Part shown: positions 9,262-20,388 of the stretch, one piece after another
How the letters are laid out: each line of letters opens with the position of its first letter
Position numbering within the stretch: position 1 is the first letter of the stretch
NCBI GenBank assembly: GCA_011319805.1
Contig: SJRY01000278.1
Location: forward strand, 248,001-312,000
Direction of reading: 5' to 3'
DNA: 64,000 bases
From: Macrocybe gigantea
Lineage: Eukaryota; Basidiomycota; Agaricomycetes; Agaricales; Callistosporiaceae
Translations under genes and position numbers: made by a program
The notes under the pieces: generated by a model
Database searches by the model: none
Told to the model about the DNA's origin: nothing
The model's input: the letters and a program-made list of their open reading frames with translations, nothing else

Positions 9262-10839
9262 TTATTGACTCTGATCAATTTTTCCCAGGTTGTCCTGCAC
9301 GCTTGCACTCCGACTGACTCGCCTGCTCGCCTGCCTGCTGCTGTTCAGGCTGTCGTAGTCGGAACCTTCCGCTCTCAGCTCCGCGTGGCCCATCTTGGTG
9401 AGCTTGTCGTCGAAATCGCGTTTCCGGTAGCCAGAGACGATACGCTCGAGGAGGTCCGAGGTCGAAATGCCCGCTGTGCGGCGCGTGGGAAGGAATTTGC
9501 CTGTGATAGAAAAGCGTAAGAACGGAATAATAGTAGCAATGGGAAGTATGCTCCAAACCTTGACTCTTCACGTATCCATAGACGTCATCTGAACCTGCGC
9601 TAGCATAAGGACTCTCGTCGTGGGCGACATAGTCGATGTGATATTTTTGAAGAAAAGCTTCATTGATTACCCATGGTGCCTCTAGCACGACTTCATCTAC
9701 CCATTTACAATGCCGCACAGATTCTACTCTTCTGGATATCAGCTGAAGACATCAACGTGCATTGGTTGTTAGACGAACCTCTCTGCATGCGGCATGATAC
9801 CTTGAGCTTTGTGTGCCTTGACGTCCTCGTCAGTGTTGACACCGACGAGCAAATATACTGATGAAAAGACAACTTTGCCTGACGCAGCTGCAGTGCATGC
9901 CTGTAAAAAGACGGTTAGTGGACAGCGATAATAGAACATAGGGACACTTTCCCAAAATGGAAGAGATCATACACCCCTAATCATGTGATTTCCAAAGTCA
10001 GTGACGTACTGCCGAGCAGCTAACAAAAAAAAAAAAAAAGAAAACAATCACCGTCTGCGTATATGCGCACTGGGCGATCTGTTGGCGGCTTGTTGATCTT
10101 GTACGGGCGCCACGGCTCACCCTCTATGGCTCTCCGAACAAAAGCCTGGATCTCCTCGATGGTGAGCTCCCGCGTATTGACCCCAGTCAATGCCAGCGTC
10201 GCTGATGACGGCTCCGCTGGCCATCCCGTAGACGACGTGGACAGTGAGCGTGCCGGAACTGGCACGACACCCCGCAGGTTTTCATCTCCTACATAGCCCG
10301 CATCGTGGTCGTCATTGCCGTTTTCGGGCGTGGATTGCGTCGAGAGCGCGGGGAAGTTGGGCGTCACTGGTGTGCCAAGCGTGGAAGTGGATGACGTCGG
10401 ATGGTGCGACACCTTGAAGGACTGCGTGTCCGCGCCTGCGTGGCGCTTGACTCGACGTCGCCGTCGTATGTGGGCGAGTCGACGCCGTCCGAATCTGATA
10501 AGAAGCTGGCGGCGAGGTGATGCTTCGGGCGCGAAGTGAAGGACGGTCGGGTGTGCACGCGGGACGGAAGTCCGCTGGATGGTGCAACGGAGGGACCTGC
10601 AGCCGGCGGGGGCTGCTGGCGCGGCACGATGACGGGTATGGACATGGCTGAGGCGGCATCGTCGGTGAGAGGGTCGTTGTCCTCCTCTGATCTGCGGGCA
10701 AAGAGGAGAGATAAGATAGAGAGATGGGCGGAGTGTGCTGGACGACTCACGCATCGTAGGCTGGGGAGTCGACGCCCTTTGGATACTTTCCAAACGAGCG
10801 CTTACTGTGCAGCATCTTGCGCGGGGCCTCCACAGACAT
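9262..10839 (-). pseudogene. PCT1: choline-phosphate cytidylyltransferase, frame disrupted
   Basis: Rate-limiting enzyme of the CDP-choline branch of phosphatidylcholine synthesis. Exons on the complement: 10839-10751, 10691-10052, 9976-9952, 9900-9779, 9728-9559, 9500-9262. The catalytic core is clear: PTDRPVRIYADG, VYDLFHFG then HALQLRQAK (HxGH motif split by an intron), [54 protein letters not shown]. Three lesions are visible: a frame change near 10440; a missing base in the 122-nt exon near 9862 (123 are needed); and GA instead of GT at the donor after the 25-nt microexon (9951-9950). Either a recent pseudogene or sequence error; the lost donor favours real damage. Divergent from the amidohydrolase gene, 115 bp between start codons. 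Confidence 0.88.
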
Positions 10840-10954
10840 GGTCGCAGATAAAATGGATACTTTTAATTATTTTTTTAACTGGCTTGGCACACGTGCTTCA
10901 ACTTTCTTCCAGATATAGCTTAGTCAGCACCTGCTCTCGAACGTCCAAGCAATC

Positions 10955-13522
10955 ATGCAAGGTGACAAAGGACATTCATCGAGGGTGACAGCGACGACCG
11001 CAACCGCACAGCCGCTCCTAGGCCGTTTCTTGTGGCCATGGATTCTCTCAGCCGCTTTATATGTCTCTGGTCCTTGGACGGGTTCAAGAGGCTCTATGTC
11101 CGGCGATATGCAGTCTGTTCACTGTCCGAGAACATATACACGGTGGATGGGGATAATCCTCGGGCTCAGTGCTGCTTGTCAAGGGATCTACAATACAATA
11201 TGTTGGGAGTTTTGGTATTTGTTCTCCTCGTAGCTGGCTTCAATGTGTTGTTGACGTGCAGTAGAGAGCGTTCAGCAATATACCAAGTCGTCATATCCTC
11301 TGTTTGATAACTTTCTTGGATATATGAACAAGGGTACCAAGCTATACCACCTGGATGAGCACGCTATCGTCGTCCCGGGTCTTTCAGGTGGGTCCGATGC
11401 GCTGGCATCCCTCAAGCCCTGAGAGCGAGCAGTGCGGCGGAATATCAGATGCGCATGCGCATGTTCTGGAATACGGGTATATGCTGCAACTTCCCCTTGC
11501 CGAAGCTACCTCCGTCGAAGGCAAGCAATTCTCCATCGTCTACGAACCGCCAGTCTCTCATCTGTGTGCACAGATGTCGTCAATCGGATTAAAAACTATA
11601 TCATTTCTCACTCAGACGTGCATGATAACATGACAATATGGATAGAAGGCATGGGCTGGGACCAGACCAAGTGGCCGATTCCCAAGTTCCCCACTGCCGT
11701 AAGACTGCACTAAATTGACCCATAGGCGCTTTTTAATCGCAAGCGCGCCACCTCAGGTTGACCTAGATCAGACCCGCTGCTCAAAGGACGCCCGATATCA
11801 CTCAGTCGCGTCGATGGTCACGCCCGGTGGGTTTCCCCTCGCGTCCTGGAGATGATGGGCGATCTGCCGGACACAGTCGAGGGCGGGCAGATTGTGCGCG
11901 ACGAGGAGGGAAAGCCGACTGGTAAAATTTTTCAATGCGATGACGCTGGTGATCCTTCTTTTTATCTCTGCCTGTCTTACAGGAGTTTTCGTCGACAACG
12001 CCATGAATCTCATACCGACCCCGCCGTGGTCTGACGCCCGCCGGGCAGAATTCTTCGACACGACAATGAAAGCGGCGCTCTCCGTCGGCCTCACATCGGT
12101 CCACGACGCGGACTCTAAGCCTGCTGACATTGCGTTTTACAAAAAGTACGGCGTCTGATTACACGTCATTGCATTTAACTACGTTCTGAGTTCCCTATAG
12201 ACAGGCGGAAGAGGGAAGCCTGCCTGTGTGTAGTCTCGCTTTTTGTGAGGTTCCTCCCGGCTGATCGCTCTATGTCGCTAGATACGGTTGTACCTCATGG
12301 GTCATGTCCCGTCGACCGACTACTGGGGCTCCAAGCTCACGCGCATGGTCAACTACGGCAAGCACGGCCGCCTCACCGCACGCAGCGTCAAGCTTTTCGC
12401 GGACGGCGCCCTTGGGTCGTGGGGCGCAGCCCTTCTAGCACCGTACTCTGACAAACCGGAAACGAGCGGGATCATAATCACGCCCGAGAAGGAGATGTCG
12501 GAGCTCGTGCATCGATTCTTCGAGGACGGATGGCAAGTCGTACGTCGGACAGCGTGCCTTTTGTCTCTCCTTCGCATATCTGAATTTGCGTCAGAACGTC
12601 CACTGCATAGGCGACCGCGCGAACCACATGCTTCTCGATATCTTTGAGGATGTGCTGAGAAGTAAAACGCAAGTGTGGAGGAGTGGAGACCTCGCATTGA
12701 GCATGCGCAGATTTTTGCTCCAGACGACATTGAAAGAATCGGAAAACTGGGAGGTGCGCTTGTCCTTGCGTTTATCGCCTCATTGAGTCGCTCAAGTTGC
12801 TTTGACCCATGTTCTATAGTCATCGCTAGCGTCCAGCCCACCCATGCGTAAGGGCATCTTCCCCTTCCCTCGCAACGCTTCAAGTTAACAGCGCTTTGCA
12901 ATTGCAGAACATCTGACATGTCATATGCGGAAAGCCGACTGGTGCGTGAGCTAGCAAACTGCGGCGGTCTCTCTCATTCACCTGTAACATTGTCAGGGCC
13001 CCGAACGAATAAAGGCGCATATGCCTACCAAACGCTCCTGAGGTGAAGGAGAAACGTAATGCTATGCTGTTTCAATAATGTAGATCTTCTGTTGTACAGG
13101 AAGTCGCCGGTCAATGTCCTACCTCTGGGATCAGACTTCCCCGTTGAGGGCATAAACCCCCTCCTTGGGTTTTATGCTGCCGTGGCGCGACTGCATCCGG
13201 ACGGAGCGTCGCCTCACGGTCCAGACGGGTGGTACGCCTTCGCGAGCCCTAGTTTCTGCTTTCTTCCTCCTGATTAACCAGTCATCCGTCAAAGGTATCC
13301 CGCGGAACGCCTCACGCGCGCCAGGCACTGAAAGGCATGACGCTGGATGCAGCTTACGCGTCGTTTCGCGAGAAGGAGATTGGCTCGCTGGAGAGGAGAA
13401 AGAAGGCCGATTTTGTAGTGTTAGACAGGGACATCATGACCGTGCCGTTTGACCAGATCCTGGGCGCCCGTGTGCGCGCTACAGTGATCGATGGAGAGGT
13501 GGCGTATGGGTCTTTGATATGA
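10955..13522 (+). pseudogene. YtcJ-like amidohydrolase (amidohydrolase family 3), multiple frameshifts
   Basis: Metal-dependent hydrolase of unknown substrate. Fourteen exons: 10955-11214, 11262-11387, 11449-11520, 11574-11698, 11757-11921, 11983-12145, 12201-12225, 12282-12539, 12595-12753, 12820-12847, 12908-12941, 12997-13042, 13100-13231, 13295-13522. A basic, hydrophobic N-terminus may be a membrane anchor. Family blocks: SLSENIYTVDGDNPRAQ, HAIVVPGL then DAHAHVLEYG (HxH metal site), WIEGMGWDQTKW, SLSRVDGHARWVS, KLFADGALGSWGA, NVHCIGDRANH, RIEHAQIFAPDD, PLGSDFPVEGINPL. Codons and splice sites are well kept, but single bases are missing near 11170, 11770, 12666, 13014 and 13321, plus one probable shift near 11060-11110. 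The intron at 11521-11573 has a GC donor. Undercalled homopolymers or recent decay. Confidence 0.85.
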
Positions 13523-13889
13523 GGGCGAGCATTGTTCCATTCTTGAGCCTATGGAATGTTGGGTGATCTGTCAATTTCCTGGCGAGTGCTCATGCAGAAT
13601 GTTCAAAAGAAATAGCAAGTCTGATCAGACAGATCTACGTTAACACGTAACGGGTGCAATGTATCATTCAAACGTTCATGTCAATGCATGGAAGCAGTGA
13701 GGAATTCCATGCCTTCGTTCGAGTCGGCTTGCGATGCACAATTCTTCCGACAATGTTGTTCCTGTGCGTGAAGTGTAAATTCCAGCGCAGTCAGGACCCA
13801 CTGACAGGGGCACGCAGCTCAACAAGAAAGCGGAACTTTTCGATCCACAGGATCCAAGGCTTCCTTCCCTTAATACGTCACTCCGAAGA
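13523..13889. other. intergenic
   Basis: About 370 bp after the amidohydrolase stop; nothing recognisable. Confidence 0.5.
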
Positions 13890-14478
13890 CTACTGACATC
13901 GCATGGCGACTGCATCGACGAGTCGGTTGATTTTGGCGGTCTGAAACGCTGTCTTGGCGCCAGCTAGGTCCTCCAACGTTTCATTCTGCGGCCCGATGCA
14001 CCAGCAGAGGCCGCCACGAAGAGTCTCTGCCCGAGTCCGTAGACAGCCGTTCGTGCTCGTGGCTTCGTCGGGTATTGCATCGACCGTCAGAATGTCTCTG
14101 TATGCGTAAATAGATGCACTATAAGCGAGTTCCAGGCTGCATTCGCTTGCTCGCACGCTGTCCGAGAGCTTTACGAAGATGTCATGAGCCTGAACGTAGT
14201 CTTTCCGAGAATTCTGCCCTTGTCCAGTCTGTGGTCCAGTCTGTAAAGGACACTTCAGGACGATACAGGCCTTCTGCGATATAACGCTCGAGTGGTGTTT
14301 GGGGTGCAAGCTTGAGAGCACAGCTTATGACCTCGGTGTGCGGTTTCATATGGTAGTAATACCAGCCGAAGACCAGGAGGGCGTTCAACCTTTTCTCGAG
14401 ATCGGACACTGAGAAATCAATGTCTCTAGTCGCCTGTAGGAGGACGTATAGAATATTCGTCTCCTCCGACGACAGCAT
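13890..14478 (-). CDS. unassigned gene fragment, possibly fungal transcription-factor regulatory domain
   Basis: Two overlapping minus-strand frames (14478-14182 and about 14210-13890) read as plausible helical protein, e.g. LEKRLNALLVFGWYYYHMKP and ASECSLELAYSASIYAYRDI. The pattern of a tyrosine-rich helix followed by a helix with small residues loosely recalls the middle homology region of fungal Zn2Cys6 factors, but no zinc cluster was found upstream. Further minus-strand coding-like sequence continues to about 15640 without a clear exon chain. Function unknown; low confidence. Confidence 0.3.
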
Positions 14479-16068
14479 CCCAAGTCGGCCTTAAAGGACA
14501 GATCGCCTGGAGATGATCCGTGTGCAAGGACGAGCTTGCAGCATGCGCTCTAAACCGTGTCGCACACCGCCGGCCATATGCATTCATGCCGCCGCAGATA
14601 CGACAGGAAGGACGGAATATGGATACCTCTGAATCGGCTAGTCCAGTATCGACGATGAGCGCAGCATTGCTGAGCGTCGATATGGTCGCCGTCTTCTCAT
14701 TTCCTGGCTGTCGTGCTCACACAGAGTCATCTAAGAGGGAAGCATGGCGAGCGTCCCAGCGCCGTGAAGGCGTATGGGAGGAATAGCTGTCGGTCGATAA
14801 GGAGACGATAATGTTGAGCTTGCCGGTTTTGGGGTCCTTGCGGGGAGCATGCGCGCTGGTACACTCTTGTCCATGGTCTTGCTGCTGATGTATAGGCTGG
14901 TGCCTCGCGAGATGAAGTCTCCTACCGACTGTCCGATAAAAGCATCCCTAGACGGTGTTCGCGCCAATCTCTCAGAACGCCTCTGTCTGGCATAGCCTTA
15001 AGAAGACCAGAGCTGAATGACATTCGGTAGTCCGTGTGACCGAGTTGACGGGAAGGAGAAGTAGTTGAGGCATTCGTTCAAAGTCGACCCAACCATGTCA
15101 ACTGCCGTCCTCGAACCAGGAGGAAGGATGAGACCACAAATAGCTTGTGTAATGTCAGAATTTGTCGCCGCGTATCCCTAGCTAATGATAAAGCTGCATT
15201 ATCTCTAGGATGTAGCTCAGATATGCCAGCGATCGCGACCAGTGGGAAAGCCAATGCAAACTCAAAAGAGGACGAGATGGAATATTTCTTGAAACAACCT
15301 GGATCTGGATGAACGACGACGATGCAATAATCTCTGACTGAAATCAGGTGGAGCTGAATGATCAACGAGACAATCGAGAGTAACGGTTACAGTGAAGTTG
15401 AGTCCTAAGTAAGGTGACTCTTTCGACCGACAGAACGGAGGGACTCGATCCGAAGAAGCGGCCATTCGGGATAACCATGCCGAAAAGCGCTGTCAAATTG
15501 AAGCTTCAAGGTTGCCGACGACGCTAGCCGCAAGCAGGGAGGTGATGGCGAAGCGAGGGAAAAAAAAATTGACCGTTGTGGATTACCGTCAGGGTTGGAG
15601 ATACAAAAATGCTGCGCGTAAACAAAGCGCGCCTCTCCGCTAACCATCCAAGCAAGTTAGACAGAATGCTCGTCTAATTGCATTCTCTCAGGGATAGAGC
15701 ATGCTCCAGGGCGGGACCATCGATTCCGAAAGCCCGTGCTGCCAGTCTTTGTACGTTTCGCGCTTGTAAAAGATCCCAAGCGCAGCCCGCGGCAAAATCG
15801 TTGCTCCGTCTGGCGTTCGGGAAGGTGAGTCTTGGAAGACTTGTGTGAGGACTCGTGGGGAAGCGAGACGCGGCGAACAAGGGGACGATTGTATTCCAGT
15901 CAAATTGATTTTGAAAAATAGGATTCTAGTTTGTCTGGGCCCACATTTGGCGAACAAGCGATATTTGAGAAGTCTAGGGATGGGCATGAGCGCTGCTGGC
16001 TTACGACATGGGTAACCCGAGCCTTGGACGGCGAACTTCACGATTTTTCGAAACGGTTTGCAAGGGGA
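14479..16068. other. poorly resolved region before hydrophobin 3
   Basis: Fragments of minus-strand open frame at 14731-14967, 15078-15365 and 15405-15647 may be exons or remnants of the same gene as 13890-14478. I could not connect them with consistent phases. Confidence 0.35.
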
Positions 16069-16076
16069 TATATAAG
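16069..16076 (+). promoter_or_regulatory. TATA box of hydrophobin gene 3
   Basis: TATATAAG, 84 bp upstream of the start codon; a TC-rich leader follows. Confidence 0.7.
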
Positions 16077-16152
16077 ACCTATCTGTTCGTTACTATGCTT
16101 CTTCAGTTGCCCAGTCTTCTATCCAGTCTTCAGCAGCACATCTTCGGTCGCT

Positions 16153-16601
16153 ATGTTCTCCAAATTCGCTCTCATTGTCACCGCTTCCTTGGCTGCTTTC
16201 GTCGCTGCTGGGCCCTCTTGCAACACTGGCCCCATTCAGTGCTGCCAGCAGCTCCAGAGCGCTGACTCTGCATCGGTCGCCGCTATCTTCAGCCTCATCG
16301 GTGCTGCCGCTCAAGGTGTCACTGGCCAAGTCGGCTTCGGCTGCAGCCCCATCACAGCTGTCGGTGTCGGCTCGGGTGCCAAGTGGTCCGTTCTCCATGA
16401 AGTTCCATCTGGGAGTTGAAACTGACGATTCTCTTTTCCCTGTATCCAGCGAGCAGAAGCCTGTTTGCTGCCAGAACAACGACTTCCGTACGTGTATTTC
16501 TTTGCTAAGTCGTCTCTGTCTGTTGCGATTACTGACTCATTTTTACTTAAGATGGTGGCCTTATTTCCATCGGCTGCAGTCCCATCGATGTCGGCCTTTA
16601 A
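16153..16601 (+). CDS. class I hydrophobin 3
   Basis: CDS join(16153..16385, 16450..16487, 16552..16601), 106 residues. Signal peptide about residues 1-19 (MFSKFALIVTASLAAFVAA); eight cysteines as SCNTGPIQCCQQ, GFGCSP, WCEQKPVCC-type block and GCSPIDVGL. Both introns are 64 nt, at the same codon positions and phases as hydrophobins 1 and 2; exon 2 is again 38 nt. It is the most divergent of the three: Gly in CNTGP and a shorter, Ala/Gly-rich loop between cysteines 3 and 4. The frame is intact. Confidence 0.95.
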
Positions 16602-17040
16602 AGGGATTACTAGACTGTGGGGATTTGGGAGAAAATTTTTGGCTTCAACCAACTCCATACCTCTAATGTTACACGACGCAATTAATGTTAATTTGCCTTG
16701 ATTGAGGAATGTTCGTGAATCATGAGATACGTTCTTTCTATCTTTGACTTGGATAATTGAGAGTCTGAGGTATATGGAATATATACATCCTATTGTAGTT
16801 AAATTGTGAACTTATATTATGACAAGCGTCACATGTTGATTGTGTATGATCCTTTCGCGAGATTATGATTTTATATCGACTCTGGAGACAATTCTCTGTA
16901 GAAAAAAGTGTGTAACTGTTCTGTTTCGCCGCCATTCCATTCTGATGACAGAATATTTTGCATCGTGCGGGGTTCGAAAGGAAGCCTCTCCCAAAAATGG
17001 TAGCAGCTCAAACAAACAGACCTGTCGTCCTCGACACGCC
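16602..17040. other. intergenic
   Basis: About 440 bp, AT-rich in the first half; contains the hydrophobin 3 3' region and the mL41 promoter. No other feature seen. Confidence 0.5.
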
Positions 17041-17601
17041 ATGTTCCCAACAATTGCACGACTTTCAAAAGCGTCTCGACGACCGCTGACGCCCAAGCGG
17101 GGTAACAAGGACTATTACAAAGGTGACGAAAACATCCAGCCCATGTCTCAACACGCAGCGGCATGGACAATGAGATGGAATTACTGACATTAGCCCGATT
17201 GTTCGTCGCATACAGGCACTCGTCAGGCGTATCTTCCTGGTGGACACAGAACGGGCGCCCCCGGAAAACATGTCATCGGCGGGAAGGCCAAGTACCGCCT
17301 CCTAGACGAAAAAGTCCGCGTCTTCGTCGCCCCGCCGTTGGCGGAGATCGAGTCGTCTGCGGTACGCGCACGCATGTTCCTGATCGACGAAAAAACGCTT
17401 CATTCTTGTTCTTTTTCTTTTTCTTTGGCATAGCTCAAACCATACGTCGCGCTGGACGTGCGCCTTAAAAAGTCGGAGGAACGGGCCGTGTTTGGAAAAT
17501 TCCCTGGTCCGCGGGGCCTCACGCCTGAGCATTTCCTCAAAGTTGCCACTGCGTACTCGGAAAACAAGGCGCAGAGTGCAGTTGCGGATGCGTCTTCTTA
17601 G
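17041..17601 (+). CDS. MRPL27: mitochondrial large ribosomal subunit protein mL41
   Basis: CDS join(17041..17122, 17216..17361, 17434..17601), 131 residues. A mitochondrion-specific protein of the 54S subunit (yeast MRPL27). The N-terminus is basic (MFPTIARLSKASRRPLTPKR), fitting a targeting peptide. Family blocks follow: KRGNKDYYKGTRQAYLPGGH, TGAPGKHVIGGKAKYRLLDE, VRVFVAPPLAEIESSALKPYV. Phases agree at both GT-AG introns (93 and 72 nt). The start is the only ATG in frame ahead of the conserved block. The frame is intact. Confidence 0.9.
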
Positions 17602-17997
17602 AAGTCGGCGGATAGCATTGGGGAGCGGCGGTCTGTTAGGGCATAGAAAGTGACTTGGATGCATAGTAGGAGGCCTTGACGGGGAACGGTGCTAGTGCCT
17701 TGATTGATATGGTATGATGTTCTCCCAACCCTCCGCTCTGTTCACACCGTCTTAACACACCATAGTCGTCTCCTCTCATACCCAAACTTTACAAAATCGG
17801 CGACTCTGAGCGGGCGAACCTTTGCCGGTGTATCATTATACTTACATCGCATATCTCTTTGCATATATTAATGACACAAATTTTCATCATCCTGATCCCT
17901 TCAACGATAGGTGGACAATTGGCAGCGACTGTCGACGCTGCCTCAACACTTTCCTAAGTGGTCATGTGACGGTTTTTATCTCAGCCTCTACCTCGGA
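17602..17997. other. intergenic
   Basis: About 400 bp between mL41 and YAE1 in tandem; nothing else recognisable. Confidence 0.5.
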
Positions 17998-18638
17998 ATG
18001 GACCTCGAATCGCCCTGGGACGAAGATATCGATCACGCATCCGTACGACAATCGGAATGGACGAAAATCTCTAACGAGTTCACGGATGTAAGACCGAATG
18101 ATCCTTCGTCCTCCCAATACAGATCGATCAAAAACAAAAATTATCGTGTTTTTTTTAGGTGGGATATCGCGAAGGCATAACCGCAGGCAAAGAAGCGTCC
18201 GTGCAAGAGGGTTTCGACGCTGGTTTTGCTGACGTTGGCGTGCCCATCGGGCGGGACCTGGGTCTCCTGCGCGGGCGCGCCAATGCGCTGCTGGGCTTCC
18301 TCTCTCTCGGTGTGCAGAACAGCGGGGACGCGCAGACGCAAAGCCTGATCGCAGAGGCGCGCGCGATCAACGCCGCACTGGGCAGGATACGCTTTTCGGA
18401 CATCGAGCCGCCTGATGAAGAGGCGCTTCTGCATGCGCGGCAGCATGAGCTCGAGATTGAGGACGAGGAGATGAGGGAGGAGAGGAGTATGGAGCGCGTT
18501 GAGGATATGATGGAGAGGATGTCCGCTGGAACGGGCGTGCCGAGCGCGGGGAGGCCGACGAGGGAGGATGTGGTGCGGATGAAGGAGAGGTTTGAGGCGC
18601 TGGTCAGACGGGTGGGGTTCGAGGTGAATTGGGGCTGA
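17998..18638 (+). CDS. YAE1: Yae1 domain protein (Fe-S cluster assembly adaptor)
   Basis: CDS join(17998..18087, 18159..18638), 189 residues. Yae1, with Lto1, links the cytosolic iron-sulfur targeting machinery to the ABCE1/Rli1 apoprotein. The N-terminus has the acidic WDEDID segment and EWTKISNEFTD. Exon 2 starts with the deca-GX3 motif: GYREGITAGKE, EGFDAGFADVG, PIGRDLGLLRGRANALLGFL. The C-terminal half is acidic and helical. The 71-nt intron is phase 0 and splits V/GYREG. The start ATG is the first in the exon; an in-frame open stretch lies upstream but has no earlier ATG. Confidence 0.88.
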
Positions 18639-19072
18639 GGTTGGTCGGGCTCGGGATATTGGCATCGAAATGTCTTTCCGGTGGACTTGTCGCTTGCCTC
18701 CTCGTGAAAAGGGACACTGCGGGAGTCGGGGTACGCGATGGCAGCATCGCACTCTTTGTGTTGGACGACGCCATCTCAACGCCAGGTTGATTTCACAAAC
18801 GCAGGCCAAGCATCGCTCCGCTCTCAACGGCACATCCGTTCATGACAAATGGCCTCGATTAGCGTTGTATTGGTATTAAGACGAAGACGATAAGTAGCGG
18901 AGTGAGCAGGAAAGAAAAGGGTTGTACAATTCCGTATAAGAACGTCCGTGAAGCAGTTGCATGTATATACCAGCGATGGATGTGTGGATTCATGGAGAAG
19001 AGAAAAGATGGGAGAGCGATTGAACGGAAAGCAGAATAAATACCGACGTCCCTTTCGTCCTGTTGAAACCCT
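18639..19072. other. convergent intergenic region
   Basis: About 430 bp between the 3' ends of YAE1 (+) and TFIIE beta (-). No feature seen. Confidence 0.5.
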
Positions 19073-20285
19073 CTAAAGCACGTAGTATCGTTTACTTGCT
19101 GGGGCAGGGTGCACGTAATCCCGGGACAAGTCGATCTCGCCCTTGAGATGCGTGTTTGTGATTCGCACCTGGCGCTGCCTCGGCGCGCCTCCACGCTTGC
19201 CCTTCTTTTTCGTTGGCGGGGCCTTTGCAGGCAGCGATTCCGCACTTGTGACCTGAAGACCCTCTGGGTTGCTTTAGACGAGAGATGGAATGACAAAGAG
19301 AGGAAGTGGACGGTACCTGACTGCAGCTGCTTCAGCAGGTCGACGTCGTTTGGAACTTTGAGCGAATGCCACAGGTCGTTGAATTCTACAACGTTAACAC
19401 ATACCAGCGACATCAGTCATCATGCACAGAAATGACGAAAGCGGAAAAAGGGTACCTTTTTCGACCAGCATCCCCGCGCCGGCTTCCACCGGTTTGATCT
19501 CGTTCCAAAAGACCATCTTGAGTTGACCGTCCTTCATGGTCCTCGTACATAGAACCTCTCCTTCCTTCTCCAGCTCTTCGATTGCGGTAGGTGCCTCCTT
19601 CCACGATTCCTTGAGCGCTCTGACAGACAAGCCGCCGCCTTTGCGCGTCTGCCGCTGGATCTCCGTCAGGAGGGCCGCTTTATTTCGAAAGTTGTATTCG
19701 TGCTGGGTTTGGGGACTAGTTCAAAAGGATCTACGGACCGAGAGAAGGGTGCTCACTTTGTAGGAATAAAGGTCCGTTTTGGGATCCCATTGCACTTTGT
19801 CGTGGGCTCTGAATTTTTCGAGGAGAATGGGGTCGGTGTCGAGGGGCGTATTTGTAACGATGGCGATGTCCTGCAGGCGCATCGGGTTGTACGTCGACTG
19901 TCATAGTACGCAGCGGTGTCAGACGAAAGAAAACGCAAGGAAGAAGGTACACAGACTTTGAGGTGGTTAACAGCATAGACGAGCTGTGTGTTCACATTCG
20001 TCCCAGTTCCAGTATCAGCCGGTTGTGAATAGACGATATCTAGCCAACAAAGAGAGCACGATTCAGCAGTCTTCTCATCTGCATTGGAATATGCGCACTG
20101 GATTTTGGCCGCTTCTTTTTAGGAGTGGGTCCTGCGGTGCTGTCCGGCGTCGACGGCGTCGAAGAGCCTGCGACATCTGGCGTGGTCTGCTGCTGCTGTG
20201 GTTTAGGCTGCGAATGCCAGGACGTAAAGTCCTGCCTGTGCATCACAGCGCTGAATGCGGCGGCGTCCTTGGCCAGCTTGGACAT
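19073..20285 (-). CDS. TFA2: transcription initiation factor IIE subunit beta
   Basis: Complement join(19073..19263, 19317..19385, 19456..19702, 19757..19897, 19957..20039, 20099..20285), 305 residues. TFIIE recruits and regulates TFIIH at RNA polymerase II promoters. The Gln/Pro/Ser-rich N-terminus with a KKKRPK patch leads into the winged-helix core: NTQLVYAVNHLKSTYNPMRL, IAIVTNTPL, then KVQWDPKTDLYSYKHEYNFR, LSVRALKESW and MVFWNEI. The C-terminus is basic (PTKKKGKRGG) and ends HLKGEIDLSRDYV. All six exons keep phase and all introns are GT-AG, 51-70 nt. Length is normal for fungal Tfa2. It faces the next gene across a 103-bp promoter. Confidence 0.92.
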
Positions 20286-20349
20286 TTTGAAGGTGGCGGA
20301 ATGAAAAGAAAGGGCTGTCGCAATTGATCCTGAAAGTTATCATGTCTGG

Positions 20350-20357
20350 TCACGTGA
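20350..20357. promoter_or_regulatory. E-box palindrome TCACGTGA in a divergent promoter
   Basis: A perfect 8-bp palindrome with CACGTG core, lying in the 103-bp gap between the TFIIE beta start (20285) and the next plus-strand start (20389). It matches the consensus of Cbf1/bHLH-ZIP factors. Regulation of both genes is inference. Confidence 0.5.
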
Positions 20358-20388
20358 GCCACCGCTTTCTTGAATCTGACCCATCACC

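Noticed and set aside
11892..12158. Separate small ORFs within the amidohydrolase locus
   Set aside because: They are exons of one gene read through introns; conserved blocks and phases join them into a single model.
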